In this document: piece by piece, positions 1 through 11,345 of the stretch
Layout of the letters: every line of letters begins with the position of its first letter
Position numbering within the stretch: position 1 is the first letter of the stretch
From: Bryum argenteum
Lineage: Eukaryota; Streptophyta; Bryopsida; Bryales; Bryaceae
NCBI GenBank assembly: GCA_037043015.1
Contig: CM073326.1
Coordinates: 20,083,345-20,147,344 of the forward strand
DNA length: 64,000 nt
Reading direction: 5' to 3'
Notes under the pieces: model-generated
The model's database searches: none
Seen by the model: only the letters and a program-made list of their open reading frames with translations
Told to the model about the DNA's origin: nothing
Position numbers and translations under genes: made by a program

Positions 1-604
1 TTCAACACTAAATATAGTTCTTATTGTATGTAATTCACGAACGACTTAGGGTTGTACAAATCCATCTAATTCATGAAAATGCTTCTTATTTTGAACATTG
101 TTCATTTCTGAAGAGACCTCAAGTTACCGTACAACAACTAAAAAGGAAAATAAAAAGAATTAATGAATTGAATTGTTCTTAAGATTCTTAATCCTGACTT
201 TACTGTTCAATTCATCATCATCGAGGAAAGCCAGACCATTCCCTGGTCACACTATATTACTTTAAAAAAACTAGATATTACAAAACTATCTTCCTGAGCA
301 CGGTATTGGGCGACTGAAATTTCTCAAAAGCAACTCAAGAGCCGCCTATCACCACACAATGAAATACCCAGTCCTACGACTTTCGTCCCCAACGGCCGCG
401 ATCACCTACCAGCCACTCGATCCCTGAGATGTAGAATCTTTGACCGTCAGATTCGTCGATCCCCACCGTCCGTTCCCACGTACAGCCAGCTCCCACCACG
501 TGTCGCTAAACTACAGGTCATCCTCCCATAAGCCTCTTTGAGCCTTAGAGAGCCCTTTTCAGCAGCAGCAGACGTCGACTTCGTCGTCATGGGCTTGCCG
601 CGCC
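1..604. other. Upstream region, no gene recognised
   Basis: I see no coding exon here. The last ~200 bp (about 380-600) is richer in C and CG than the first 300 bp and contains CT-rich stretches just before the ATG at 605. That is compatible with a plant promoter or 5' UTR. I could not identify a TATA box or a transcription start with any confidence. Confidence 0.3.
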
Positions 605-676
605 ATGTCCAAGGACGATGAAATCGCCGATATGTCCAATGTCGGCCTTGACGATGTCTTCAACCTGATCCAACAG
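605..676 (+). CDS. Possible first coding exon of unknown gene
   Basis: An ATG at 605 opens a 24-codon frame beginning MSKDDEIADMS. It ends in ATCCAACAG followed by a GT donor at 677. An earlier ATG at 589 gives only a ten-codon ORF that ends in TGA. The acidic, soluble peptide is not recognised. No matching downstream exon was found: the next recognisable coding DNA (HisRS, from about 1.3 kb) does not obviously continue it, although known organellar HisRS proteins do have a variable N-terminal leader. Coding status is inferred only from the CG-rich 5' context and the plausible donor. Confidence 0.25.
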
Positions 677-1308
677 GTTCGCTTTCTCTCAATTTTGCAT
701 GTTTCAATATCTCAGTATCAATCTTGTCAATGGTGTCCGGAGCGCAGTGATTGGAAGGCTTTAGAGTGTTGAGACTGTAAAATTCTTAGTTGTCTACAAT
801 GTATTAAGTCTAGAGTAGTGTAACGAATTTGTTACTGTGATTAAGAATTTTCGGCAGGTGATTCCATTGCTTTACTCTTTTTGTTGTGCCTTCGTCGGAT
901 TTGTGAGCCGGAAAGAGTGGAGTTATTGATTTATTGATGCGCAGTGAATAGAAGGCATTAGGATGAGGAGAGCTGTTATGTAACATTTGATGACATTATA
1001 ATTATCAGCTGTCTTCATTGTGTTTTCTTGTCATTTGTGCACGAATTCCACGTCTATGTTTGTGAGTCAGCCATTGTCAAGCCCCAGCCATTGTCTGGTA
1101 TTGAATGAGGCCTGTAGAATCTCATTCTTTTTAAGAACAGCCATGTTAGGGTTTCGATCGATGGTTTGTATGGTGTTAGAGAGGCTCTAGTGCTTATTTA
1201 CGAATGTTGGGCTATTTTCGGAGACTAGAGCCATGTCGGGAGGCCCAATGATTTGCGAAGGAGAAAAAGGTAGTATGGAAGGAAACACGGGAACCATCGA
1301 TACCGCAC

Positions 1309-3040
1309 CTGCAAGGGTACCAGAGACTTTCCGCTTTGATGATATGCGCATGCGAACATGGCTATTCGACAATTTTAGAAAGGTAAGGCGTTAGGTGATT
1401 CTCTTATCGCCTTCTACAACAAATTCTAGGGCTAATGCAAGCTTTTGATTGATTCGTATCAAGATCATTTTTGCATTTGAGGAAGTTGACCTTCCAATGG
1501 TAGAGTCCGAGGAGCTTTGCACTCGTAAAAGTCAGTGAAGAAATCGTAGAATGTATCAAACTCAACCTAGATTGTTACCTATATTGCTTGCTTTAGCCCT
1601 ACGTGCTCAAATCAATGAGCACTCTTTGGTTTTCCGATAGGTGAGAAAACTTTATTTATGCGGCTCTACAATTTTGAGGATAAAGGCGGAAGGAAGGTGG
1701 CGTTGCGACCGAGCTCACACCTTCTCGGCTCGCCTTGTTCTCGCAGAAAGGGTCCGTTGTCTTCATTCAATTTCAGTTTTCTTGTTGTGAATATGAAACT
1801 TTGGATTATTTTTCACGAGGTTCATTTCTTCTTGCTTGGGGAAATCTCAAGCATTTCCTTTGAAGTGGTTTGCCATTGGCCAATGTTGGCGATACGAGAA
1901 CACCACCCGAGGACTTCGTAGGGAGCACTATCGGTGGAACATGGACATTATTGGTGTTCCCGGAGTCGAGGTAAGCATTGTGAACTTAGCATTTTTTCAT
2001 TTTTTGCTCATTGTTACTAAAAAATTTGTATGTTGATATGTAGAGCCTTTTGATCACGTAGACTTGGACGAACAGATGAGACTGTTTTAGCTTGTGGTTA
2101 TTTGTCCTAGTACATATAAGAGCATCAAAGGGAGATTCTAAGTTGTATGTTGCCGTGTTTGTTGTAGGCCAAGCCGAGCTCTTGGCGGCCGTTGTGATGT
2201 TTTTCACAAACCTTGGCATCACTTCTAATGACGTTGGTATCAAAGTCTCAAACCGAAAGGTTCGTGCTCCTCGAGTGCTCTTAGTATAGTTTCATTCATT
2301 GATTCGTACTACCAGTTTAGGGTTTCTTTGCAATCGATAGATGGATGAAGAGAAGATACTTGGGATATACCTGCTGCCAAATTTTTGAGAACTGTAGTTT
2401 AATAATATTTGGGAGTACTCGAATGTCTTGAGTATGTGTAAATGTAAACAATCTGGAAGCCAGTATGACTTGTTAACCTTCTTAAAATGGCTTCGTAATG
2501 ATTCTTTGAGTGTTAAGCTATTGATAGCAACTGGACCGATGTGTTCTAACTTCTATACATCACTTAACAGGTGCTCCAAGCTGTTCTTGAGATTTACAAT
2601 ATCCAACCTGATTCCTTCGCAGCTGTATGCGTGATTGTCGTTAAGGTATAACGCGAGCCTTTTGCTCTAAGAAATTAAGAGATCTCCCACATTTTCTAGT
2701 ATCCGTTTCAAGATCTCCCACCGTTTCTATGTTCGCAAGCTGATTCAAAACCATGTCAGTGTAAACTTGAGGCATTTCAGAACCACAAATTTTTGCAATT
2801 TTAGTATGGGTATGAGACATAACAGTGATGCGGCGTTGATGCATTTTTGATACGTTGATGCGTTGATACATAAGAAGCGGCGTTGATGCATTTTTACTAA
2901 ACTAAGAAGCGAAATCTCACTGTTACTCTCATGACCAGGTTCTAGATTTTAAAGCTGAGGCAGTACCCGAGGAGATAGTGGCTTCATTGCTGCTGAACTT
3001 GTGTGTCAAACTAAGAACTCGCAATTCTCCAACGGGAAAG
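1309..3040 (+). pseudogene. Histidyl-tRNA synthetase (organellar type), degraded 5' two-thirds
   Basis: HisRS charges tRNA-His with histidine; the plant type resembled here serves organelles. Recognisable pieces lie in the canonical order. KGTRDFP (about 1313) is followed in another frame by FDDMRMRTWLFDNFRK (donor 1383). Then VESEELCTRK (exon to 1530, donor GTCAGT) and LYNFEDKGGRKVALRP (exon from 1641). Next come [20 protein letters not shown] and [15 protein letters not shown] (1839-1970), then AELLAAVVMFF and VGIKVSNRK (2168-2259), and an exon at 2571-2645. A weak last match starts at 2939. Introns are about 80-310 bp. Breaks: a frame change after the KGTRDFP motif, one missing base at about 1709 before the ELTP motif, and no AG acceptor before the GKS segment. 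The C-terminal catalytic and anticodon-binding parts are absent; LRR exons follow instead. It is either a pseudogene or a truncated gene with sequence errors. The identity is firm and the function doubtful. Confidence 0.8.
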
Positions 3041-3097
3041 GACCAAGCCCAGATGAGCTTTGCCAGCTTATAATATATGGTATCGTTTCGTGAGCAG

Positions 3098-3660
3098 ATT
3101 TTTAGCAAGTAACAGAATCAGGGGCCAACTACCAGCATGGATCGGTCAAATTGTGACACTCCGCAATCTGTAAGTCAAGCATTTGATGGACAGTCACTGT
3201 TGTTACATTCATTCTTGTGCTCATCGTCATTGCTCTTGTCGGTAGGGACTTCAATTCCAACGAGCTCTGGGGTGGGCTACCGCCGGAATATGGAAACTTG
3301 CGCAACCTGGAAACTCTGTACGTGCCATTAATCATACCGTGTTTTCTATTGTTGAATGTGTGATGTTTCGTAACCTGTAATGACAAGAGAAGGATGTATT
3401 GTGCAGGCAGCTGTGGGAGAATGAACTCTCAGGATTCTTGCCTACTGAATGGAATGCTTTGACCAGAGTCTACTTCTTGTAATAAACCGATACCCTTTCC
3501 AGTTTCTGAAACTTTATCCTAGCTTTTTATTCGTGAAGGAGTTTCATCCTATGCTGAGGTTTGGTTGTGATTTACAGCGGAATGGGTTGCAGTGGGTAGC
3601 CTAAATTCCAGAACTTAAAGATGAATCATTACACCTTTGCGGCCACTTTCTGCTGGAGAT
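3098..3660 (+). pseudogene. Leucine-rich-repeat exons of a plant LRR receptor-type gene (fragment)
   Basis: Three consecutive exons of exactly 72 bp (3098-3169, 3246-3317, 3407-3478) each encode one 24-residue plant-type LRR. They are split in constant phase (CT|G) between consensus GT and AG sites. Motifs include NRIRGQLPAWIGQIVTLRNL, NELWGGLPPEYGNLRNLETL and NELSGFLPTEWNALTR. One LRR per 72-bp exon is characteristic of several plant LRR receptor-kinase subfamilies. A fourth repeat starts after the acceptor at 3577 (NGLQ, then IPELKD) but contains a stop, so the series decays. No signal peptide, transmembrane segment or kinase domain is visible nearby. The fragment is fused directly behind the truncated HisRS, which suggests a rearranged or captured gene piece. 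A membrane receptor role is known for the family but cannot be asserted here. Confidence 0.7.
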
Positions 3661-6600
3661 ATTATCAAGTGTGAAGCGTGCGTTCGTGTTCATCCACTAA
3701 TAATTTGGTTGTACCGGTGGCGTGGGGTCTCACGAAGGGTGTTGTTTATTGCCGGGTCCTTTGGATAGCCCAATTTTCGACGGCAGCGTAGAAACAAGCG
3801 GCGAGAGATATGACTTCGACCTATAGTGTACCCTCATCCGCATGACTATCGATCTTTGTCAGGAAGAATTTCGAGAGGGTGCCGTTCTTCGCCTATGACC
3901 GTGTTCCCGTTGTGTCGGCCTCTTCTAGTTTTACCTTAACACGGACAATGGGGTGAGTTGATTTGTTATGTATCGGGGATTCTCACAGAGGTCATTCGCC
4001 CACCGAATGTGCCCGAACGTGTTTTCTTCGTCACTCCGTCGAAGGCTACTTCGCACATATGTGGCTCATTGAAAAGCAGTGAGAAATGGATGCAACTTTA
4101 TCATCTTGTCTTTCTTGATATATGTGCGCAGAGTACCTTGAGGTGCTTTTTGGAATGAATAAGTTATGTGCGGTGGGGATGTGCATCAGAGATGGCGATT
4201 TATATGGGTCGAAAGCTTGTCCAGTTGGTGGTGGTGAGATTCATGAGTCGGGAGTTTGTGGATCCGCCCGCAGGTTTGGATAGTGTTTATACTCAATTTC
4301 GGTTTAAAGTGGTTCGACGATGTCATTATTATGTTCTCAATCATAGTTGCGCTCACTTCATTCTTGTTTGGAATGATCTCTTTATTCATTCGGATTTTCG
4401 CGAAGACCTCCTAGTTATCATAAACTTTGTGTAATTGGAAGGGGCTTATTTGTTGCTCTCAGTACATGCTATAGCTAGAAGGTCAAACAGAGAAAAAGAA
4501 GAGAGGATGAGTCTTGTTTAATATGTAAGCGATTCTCTCGGAATGAGGTCCTGTTTTTGACTTCTTGGGAGCTTTACCTGTTCATGTCTTATTTGTTCTT
4601 ATCCCCGAATCTCGACTTCTAAGTCCGACCTTTGAGTCACGCACTTGTCTTAAATGACCTTTTATCTGCATTAAAAGGTTCAACAGAGGTTCATCTTTGC
4701 ATCATTTGTGGCGCAGGTGAATTAGATCCAACCGCCGTGAACGTGGATTGCTGGGTCGAGTCTCGGGGATGCGTTGGCGGTTTTATGCTCCGGAGGGTGT
4801 GGAAATCCCTGTGGCCAGACTTTGGAGTCACTCATTTGGAGGCCAAGATTCGTGGAGCTTTGCTTACGCCGTAAAAGTCTTATCGCCCTCTTCCATGCTC
4901 GAACTAGAGGCCGAACTTTCATCTAGGTAGTCATTGCTCTCTTAGGCGCTTGTCGTTCAATGAATTGTCCAAAATTATTTGGTGACATATAGTTGTTCCA
5001 AATTTGTGACAAGCGGCTCCGGTATCTACCGACTCACGTTTGATTGTGGCTGTTCATGTGTGCAAGCGAGTCTTTGACATCGGTTGGGCTACTCCGGAAG
5101 CACAAGGTGCCTATTATCAAGGTCATGGAGGTGTTCACGTTTCGCGGGAAGCTATTATCCTACACTCCTTAGCATCGTCGTTTAGTTTTACTACGGAAAT
5201 TCACACACTATACCCTCCCATAGTACGAAGCGAGGGCCTCGTCTTCCACAATCTAAGCCATTTGCTATGCCTGCTTTGTGGATCGGCTTAGACGTAGACA
5301 TGCGACTCGATGGCTCCGATCGATGGGTGTCCACCCCTTGTTACTTGGTGAAACTTTTTCTCCTCCTCACCCCACGCACATGAAAGTCTACGGCAAGATA
5401 AAATTCAATGGCCGAGTTCGTGGTTCCAAAATAGTCGGTAGGAGAGCTCACCATCCGAACTTCCTTTGGAGAAGAAGTTGACAAGCATGGTTGGTGATGT
5501 TTCTTTGGTGGGCTTGAAACTAAACCAGTTTATGGTGACTCCAAATCGATTGGTTCATTGGACATTTCACCTACTTATTTGAAGGTGAGTAGTTTAGAAT
5601 TTGCATCGGGATGTTGTTTCTCCATCATTTTACGCTCGTAATTTTACTTAGTTTTTCCATTTAGCTATCACTTTGTTCTTCAATGATCCGGTCTAGTGAT
5701 ATATCTTTTATATATTGGACTAGTGTTAGTGCCTTGGATGTAAACTTATCTGCTTCATTACTTTTACTACATTGCCGAATTTGTGGAGTCCGTTTCTCCC
5801 GGATTTGAAACCAACATCTTTGTTGAGATCCTCTACGGCGTCAAGCCGCCTTTCATTTTCCCCCTCTTGACTTTCTAAATTATATATCAATGATGTTCTG
5901 ACTTTCATTTTCCCCCTCTTGACTTTCTAAATTATATATCAATGATGTTTCTGACTTGATACCTCCGTGAGAATCGATGAGCATCTTCGTTTGCATATCT
6001 TTGATATGAAGGAAGATGGTCCCACTCTATGAGATGGACAAGTTTCGCCTCCCTTGTTCGGTGAAAGTTCAAGAAAGGGTTTATCGTTTTTCGTTGGAGA
6101 GAGGAAATCTCGAACAAATCTACTGTATAGACCAGGGCAATCGCCAAACTTGAGGTAAGTGGTAGGATAGCTAGTTGGCCCCGCATACCGAAACAGCTGC
6201 AGCGCTACCTCTTATCTTACCCTTTTCAAAGTTTTCACATATTTACGATCTTAGTGCTTGTGGACGTGATTGATTCTGCGATTTTACGTGCTTTCATAAC
6301 GGAGGGATTTGTGTTCGTTCTAAATGCAAAAATGGAGTCGATCGACTTCAATAGTGCCGGGAGCCTGTCCCATTTCGATGTCTAGATAATCATCTTTTCG
6401 TGTCATTATTCCGGTGCACCCTATCTTTCCCGGTCGTACACTCTTGTTTTGTCTCTCCGACCGCAAAGAACGGCAAATATGTTGGCGTAGGTCCGGAACT
6501 TCTGACTTGATGAGTTGGAATTAGCTTCTCTCCGAGGTCTTTGTGCATAAGGTACGCTTTTTGAGCCATTAGTATCTTGACGAAGGTTTCTTAGAGCTTA

Positions 6601-7497
6601 TATTCTAGTAGTGGTCACGAATGCCATTGTAATGAATACCTTCAAGAAAGTCCGTATTCGAAATAGCCGCGGAAGTCGGATAATTGAGAAGCAAGCAAGA
6701 TTTTGTTCGAAATGAACCGAATGTGGTACTTTCACGAGAAGGAAAAGTCCAAGTTTCGATATTACCTACTCCCGGAACTCATGTATGTAGTTTTATTTTG
6801 CGGCGTCTTAAGTAGAAAATATCCGATCCTCTCGGTTTTCTTTTTTCAAGTGCCATAGAGGAAAAAATCTTATTTGTTTGTATGCTTTTCTCAATACACT
6901 CACGGTATCCTTTTCCTTTTCTGTCATTCTAGGGTTGGCTTAAGGTTTCTTTGATTGCGTTCTTGTGGATCGCATAGATAAGTTGTGGACCTTGTGTGGT
7001 CATTCTCTCGCCTTATATTGGGGTTTTTACGGGGTAGACGAGATATTGCTCACGCAATCTTATATGCTCACGCAGCGGATATGTTGTTAAATTTCTTTGA
7101 AAAGGAGAGGACAAGGGAGCCTAGATATTAAGCGACCACGTTTTAGTGGTTTAGGGTTAGAGACTCTTGACCTAATGACTCATTTGGTCCGGAGATGTGG
7201 TAGGTCACAAATTTCAGCTCTAATTTTTGTAATTCTTTATGTCCGATTTTCAAGGATGCTTTGAAATCGCTACTTGACTTATCGCACCGTGAAACCGGGT
7301 TGCGCGTATTTACGAGGTGGGTGCTGCGCGGTGACGTTGGAAAGGTCTTTTTGAGCAAGCGTATAGTAAGTATGAGTGCAAGGAGAATAAGTCTTTGCGT
7401 GGGCGTCTTTGTAGAGAAAGAGAGAGACGAAGAGGTGATGTTGGAAAAAGATATGGCTGGGCAATTAGGGACCTTCATCATGACATTTGAATGGTGA
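3661..7497. other. Unrecognised region depleted in CAG/CTG
   Basis: No known protein is recognised on either strand. Short open frames exist on the plus strand (for example 4168-4434 and 5040-5291) but none shows a known motif or a convincing exon chain. The base composition is unusual: CG dinucleotides (often TCGA, CCGA, TCGG) are frequent, while CAG and CTG are scarce. I find none in about 6541-6900 by eye. A similar stretch occupies about 57.9-62.2 kb. It may be an old methylated transposable element whose coding capacity is lost. Confidence 0.4.
5850..5951 (+). repeat. Two-copy tandem repeat, ~52 bp
   Basis: A segment reading CATTTTCCCCCTCTTGACTT, then an AT-rich tail ending in TGATGTTCTGAC, is present twice head to tail. 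The two copies are almost identical and differ by one T near the end of the second. It is a recent local duplication. Confidence 0.85.
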
Positions 7498-9840
7498 AAA
7501 TATTTGATTCTTAATTTTTTATCACAATAAAATCCTTCATTTCAAAATTCATGAAAAATAAATATTGTACCCATTTTTATAAAGTTTTTGGATGTCATTT
7601 CTAAATCACTTTGAATATGCATATCTTGAACCTTAACATTTGGCTAATAAGTAAAAAGAATGTACAAATCCTTTTATACATGTGAATTTTGTAAAACACT
7701 TCAAGACTATGACATTTGCAAAAAAATTAATATTTTATTCAATATTAATTTAAGTCGTCATATTGAAGATCACATCATAAATACCATGAAAAGAAGAAAT
7801 TTAAATAAATAAATGATTGAAAAGGAATGAAATTAAAGTTTATATGGAAAAAGAAAATTTATTTTTTGGTTACCTACCTTTTTGCCTTCAACAATATTGC
7901 TTCCCCTAATAACTCCTTAAGAAATTACAAATGAATTCAACAAACACTTATTTTAAACATTGATTATTTCCTTACTTCTATAGATTGCAAAGTGGCATGT
8001 GCTTGGTATTGCTAATGAATCTTGTGTTTTGGATATTCTATTTCCAATATAAACAATTGGATTTTCAATTTTTTTCCAAAAAGAAAAGGTTTCTTCATTG
8101 AATAGTTTTATTTAATTTTGATCTTTAAAAAGGTAAATTTCTTCAAAATTGTTTATGATGTACTCTTCAATATGACCACTTAGATTCAACAATGAAGTCT
8201 AATTTTTTCAACAAAATAATTCACTAATGTCAATTTAAAAATAATTGACCAAAAAGCCACATTTACCAAAAAAACATACCTCCCTTATATTTGTTGATCA
8301 CATAATCAGACCTGGCTTAGATATATTTAACTTTGTATAGAATTAATATTAGAAATAACCCTCCAAACAAATTGACACAATATCTTATTTTTATGAAATT
8401 TCAAAGAAAAAAAAATTTGTGCAAAAAAATGCCAAAGAAAATACCAAAAAATAAAAATAAAAAAAGGTATTAATATTATATCATCTTAGTATATTCCATG
8501 GAACAGGGAATTGTAACTTTGTGGTTGATGCTCAAGAAAATAACTTCCACATACTAAAGTTGTTTTCAAAGTTATTTGAATTTTTATTATTTTAAGAGAG
8601 ATTTTAAAAAATGATTTGAAAAATGATTTTTTAGAATAATGCTTTTTCAACAACTATGTCAAATTGTACATATTCTTCTAATAAAACACAAATGATTTTA
8701 TGGATCAAAGTAATGTCCAAAGTGCACTTATTCTTTTATTGTAATTCTAAAGTTTATTTAATAAGTTCAAATAATAACAAAGTGGTTTTAAATCAACAAA
8801 GATAAATTTGACATAATTTTATTGTCATAATAACATACCTGAATGAAATTGATCTAAATGATGTAAAGAAAGCAAGTATAATCTTCATATAATGCCCATG
8901 TTGAAATGACAAAGCCTGCGTGTAACCTTTAAACATCCTTTAGGTTGTAGTATACAATTATTGTATTTGACTTCTATAATATGATGTTTATATAGAAACA
9001 TGGAATACATGCACCATTGATTGATGATTTGAAAACTAATCTCTTTCATTCGAATGTTATTTTATAGTTTGCACCTTTCATGTTTAAATACAAGAAAAAT
9101 ACATGGCTACAAACAACCTTTAGAGTATTTTAAAGATCGATTTGATGAAAGTAAATTTTACCTTAATGTAATTAGTTTATACCACAAGCATCGCTATCTT
9201 GTAAGCGATAAATGATGAGCAACGAACAGTGATTGATATTTCTTTTGGCAAAAAGAATGACTTTGATTTTATTTTATTTTTAAATAGGAAAATGTTGCCT
9301 ATTACTAAATCATAAATCCTAAAACTTAAACCCCAAATCCTAAATTCTACACCTTAAACTCTAAATTTGATTGCTCAATGCTTATCGCTCACCATTTACC
9401 CCTCACAAGATACCATTCCTCTTTCTACCACAACGGTTCATTCATTAATTCATGCACAATATTTCACACTTATACATTATTTCTCATGTATGACATAATA
9501 GAGTAGTGAATAAATTTATGCATTGAACAAAATTCAATATATGTTAGTATCTTCCCATTGAGTATACTATTTACTATTCATTGTACTACACCACTCCTAG
9601 CACATAGTGGAGTTTTTCTAAAAGTATTAACCATAGAGGCAACGCAGTGTGGAAATAATGTCAAATATGACGAGATTAAAATATGGAAAGATAGAGAGCA
9701 TGAAAGACTTCATACCCCCTTTTTTTTGCACCATGAAATGTTTGGCAATCATAGCTCTTGGGCCTCATTCCATGCAAGCTAAATTACATTGCATCTCGTA
9801 TTGGTGGACCGGTATATATGTGACACTTATGTTTCCCGGT
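7498..9840. other. AT-rich region without recognisable genes
   Basis: This block is strongly AT-rich with very few CG dinucleotides. It has no open frame with recognisable content. About 9305-9365 contains a C-rich series of degenerate telomere-like heptamers (variants of CCTAAAC). No RNA gene or element terminus could be identified. Confidence 0.5.
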
Positions 9841-9841
9841 G

Positions 9842-11345
9842 TGAGGTTTGTGATTGAGTTAGGTCCAACTTCAACACTTTGTCACCACGGTTGCAGCCTT
9901 TGCCTATTATGGGGCTTGGTTACCGATGGTCTCTGGATTTTGTTGGTCCACTTGTTGTGACACCATGTGGTGCCAAATATGTCTTGGTAATGGTGGAACA
10001 TTTTAGCAAGTGGATTGAGCTTGTGGCTTTGCCACAGAACTCTTCAGAGTTAGCAGCCATGGCATTTCTAGACCGGGTGTTGGCGCAATTTGGAGCTCCA
10101 ACGGAAGTATTGACTGACCAAGGGCATGAGTTCCTTGGTGCTTTCGAAGCTTTGTTTACCAAAGCTTTGATTGATCACCATACCACTTCTCGGGATCATC
10201 CAGAAGTGGAGGATTAAGCTGAGCGTGTTGTTCAGATGGTCAAAGTGGCCTGCGGAAGCATGGATTGCTTCAAGGCGACCACCGTGACTGAGATTTAATG
10301 ATACTATGGATTGCCATAGGATACCGGTTTAGTTGGCAAGCATCTTTGGCTGCCTTCAATCTGTATCAGTTATTGTATGGTTGAAAGCTTATTCTACCCA
10401 GTTTTGTCTTTGGAAAAGTTGGCTCGTTGTGGATTTGGATGATTCGGACATGTGGGCTCAATGTTTACGTGATCGAGTGGAGTTCTTCTAGCGGGCAATG
10501 CCAATGGCCATGGAGAACTAATCTATTGCTCAAAGATCGTAATACACACTGAAGACGCTCGTATTCGGAGTAGTGCCTATTGACCTCAGTTGCGACGTTT
10601 TTCTATGGGAGATTATATTTATTTGCAACATGAGGCGCCCACGACGTTGGACATCAAGGGCGGACGTACTATTTTTTTGTAAAGGATGTCTTTGCCTAGT
10701 GGCATTTTGTTATTGGAAGGCAAGGATGGCCAAGAGGGTCGGGAGCACTCCAAGAATCGTGTTCCATGCCATTTATCCATTGATGGTTCAATTCATCCTA
10801 AGTTGGCCATTGTGCCTGAAGGCCTTATGTGTTTTATGTGTCGTGAGAAGAAGGAAGCGGCCACCATGTTGTTATGTGACAATTGTCAACGTGGTTGGCA
10901 TATGGTTTGCTTGACGCCGCCTCTTTCTACTTTACTGGCTGGGGGTTGGACTTGCCCTTGTTGTCGGAGGTCTTTGAGTCATGTTTTACCTTGTGAAACA
11001 ACTTAAAGTCCTTATGGGCTTGTCATTGTTTTGGTGTTCTGCCATCTAAATGGAGAACCTTGTTCCGTTTCACAAATAAGCTACATGGAGATTGACTAGG
11101 GGATTGACATCAATTGGTCAAAGGTGATTAAGGATGGGGCTCACATTGCATCCCGCGTACCCTCTCTCAGTTTAGTTCTCCGTTCACTTATTGATTTGGA
11201 CAAAGACTACATCTTTGATTGAATGTTTGTTGCAGCGACATCATTAAGGCGTTAGTCTTCTTGTGTTGTTTGGTCCTAGCTGGATAGCGGGTCTCTTTAT
11301 CCGCCAGGGGGGCACTTGAGGGCCTACTATATATACTAGGTTTAG
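9842..11345 (+). mobile_element. Ty3/gypsy retrotransposon remnant: integrase and PHD finger
   Basis: The 3' part of a Ty3/gypsy polyprotein. The integrase core is read at 9879-10217: SLDFVGPL carries the first catalytic Asp, VMVEHFSKWIELVAL is typical, and LTDQGHEF carries the second Asp. A stop codon interrupts the frame just before AERVV, where the catalytic Glu would lie. In-frame stops and frame changes follow. The C-terminal region resumes with PQLRRFSMGDYIYLQ (about 10580-10630) and the 10686-11006 frame. No reverse transcriptase or RNase H is seen upstream, only AT-rich DNA, so the element is 5'-truncated. A G-rich stretch near 11306-11315 followed by TTGAGGGCC resembles a polypurine tract at the start of a 3' LTR, but no second LTR was found. 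The copy is inactive. Confidence 0.8.
10686..11006 (+). CDS. PHD-type zinc finger at the C-terminus of the gypsy integrase (fragment)
   Basis: A 106-codon frame contains a full C4HC3 PHD signature: Cys49-x2-Cys52, Cys64-x2-Cys67, His72-x2-Cys75, Cys90-x2-Cys93. It includes LLCDNCQRGWHMVCLTPPL and WTCPCC. PHD fingers usually read histone H3 tails. The upstream half (SGILLLEGKDGQEGREH) continues the integrase C-terminal region in a shifted frame, so this is the tail of the element polyprotein, not a separate gene. By analogy with gypsy chromodomains, the finger may steer integration to marked chromatin; that role is inference. The first ATG is internal and is not a natural start. Confidence 0.7.
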   Translation: MSLPSGILLLEGKDGQEGREHSKNRVPCHLSIDGSIHPKLAIVPEGLMCFMCREKKEAATMLLCDNCQRGWHMVCLTPPLSTLLAGGWTCPCCRRSLSHVLPCETT

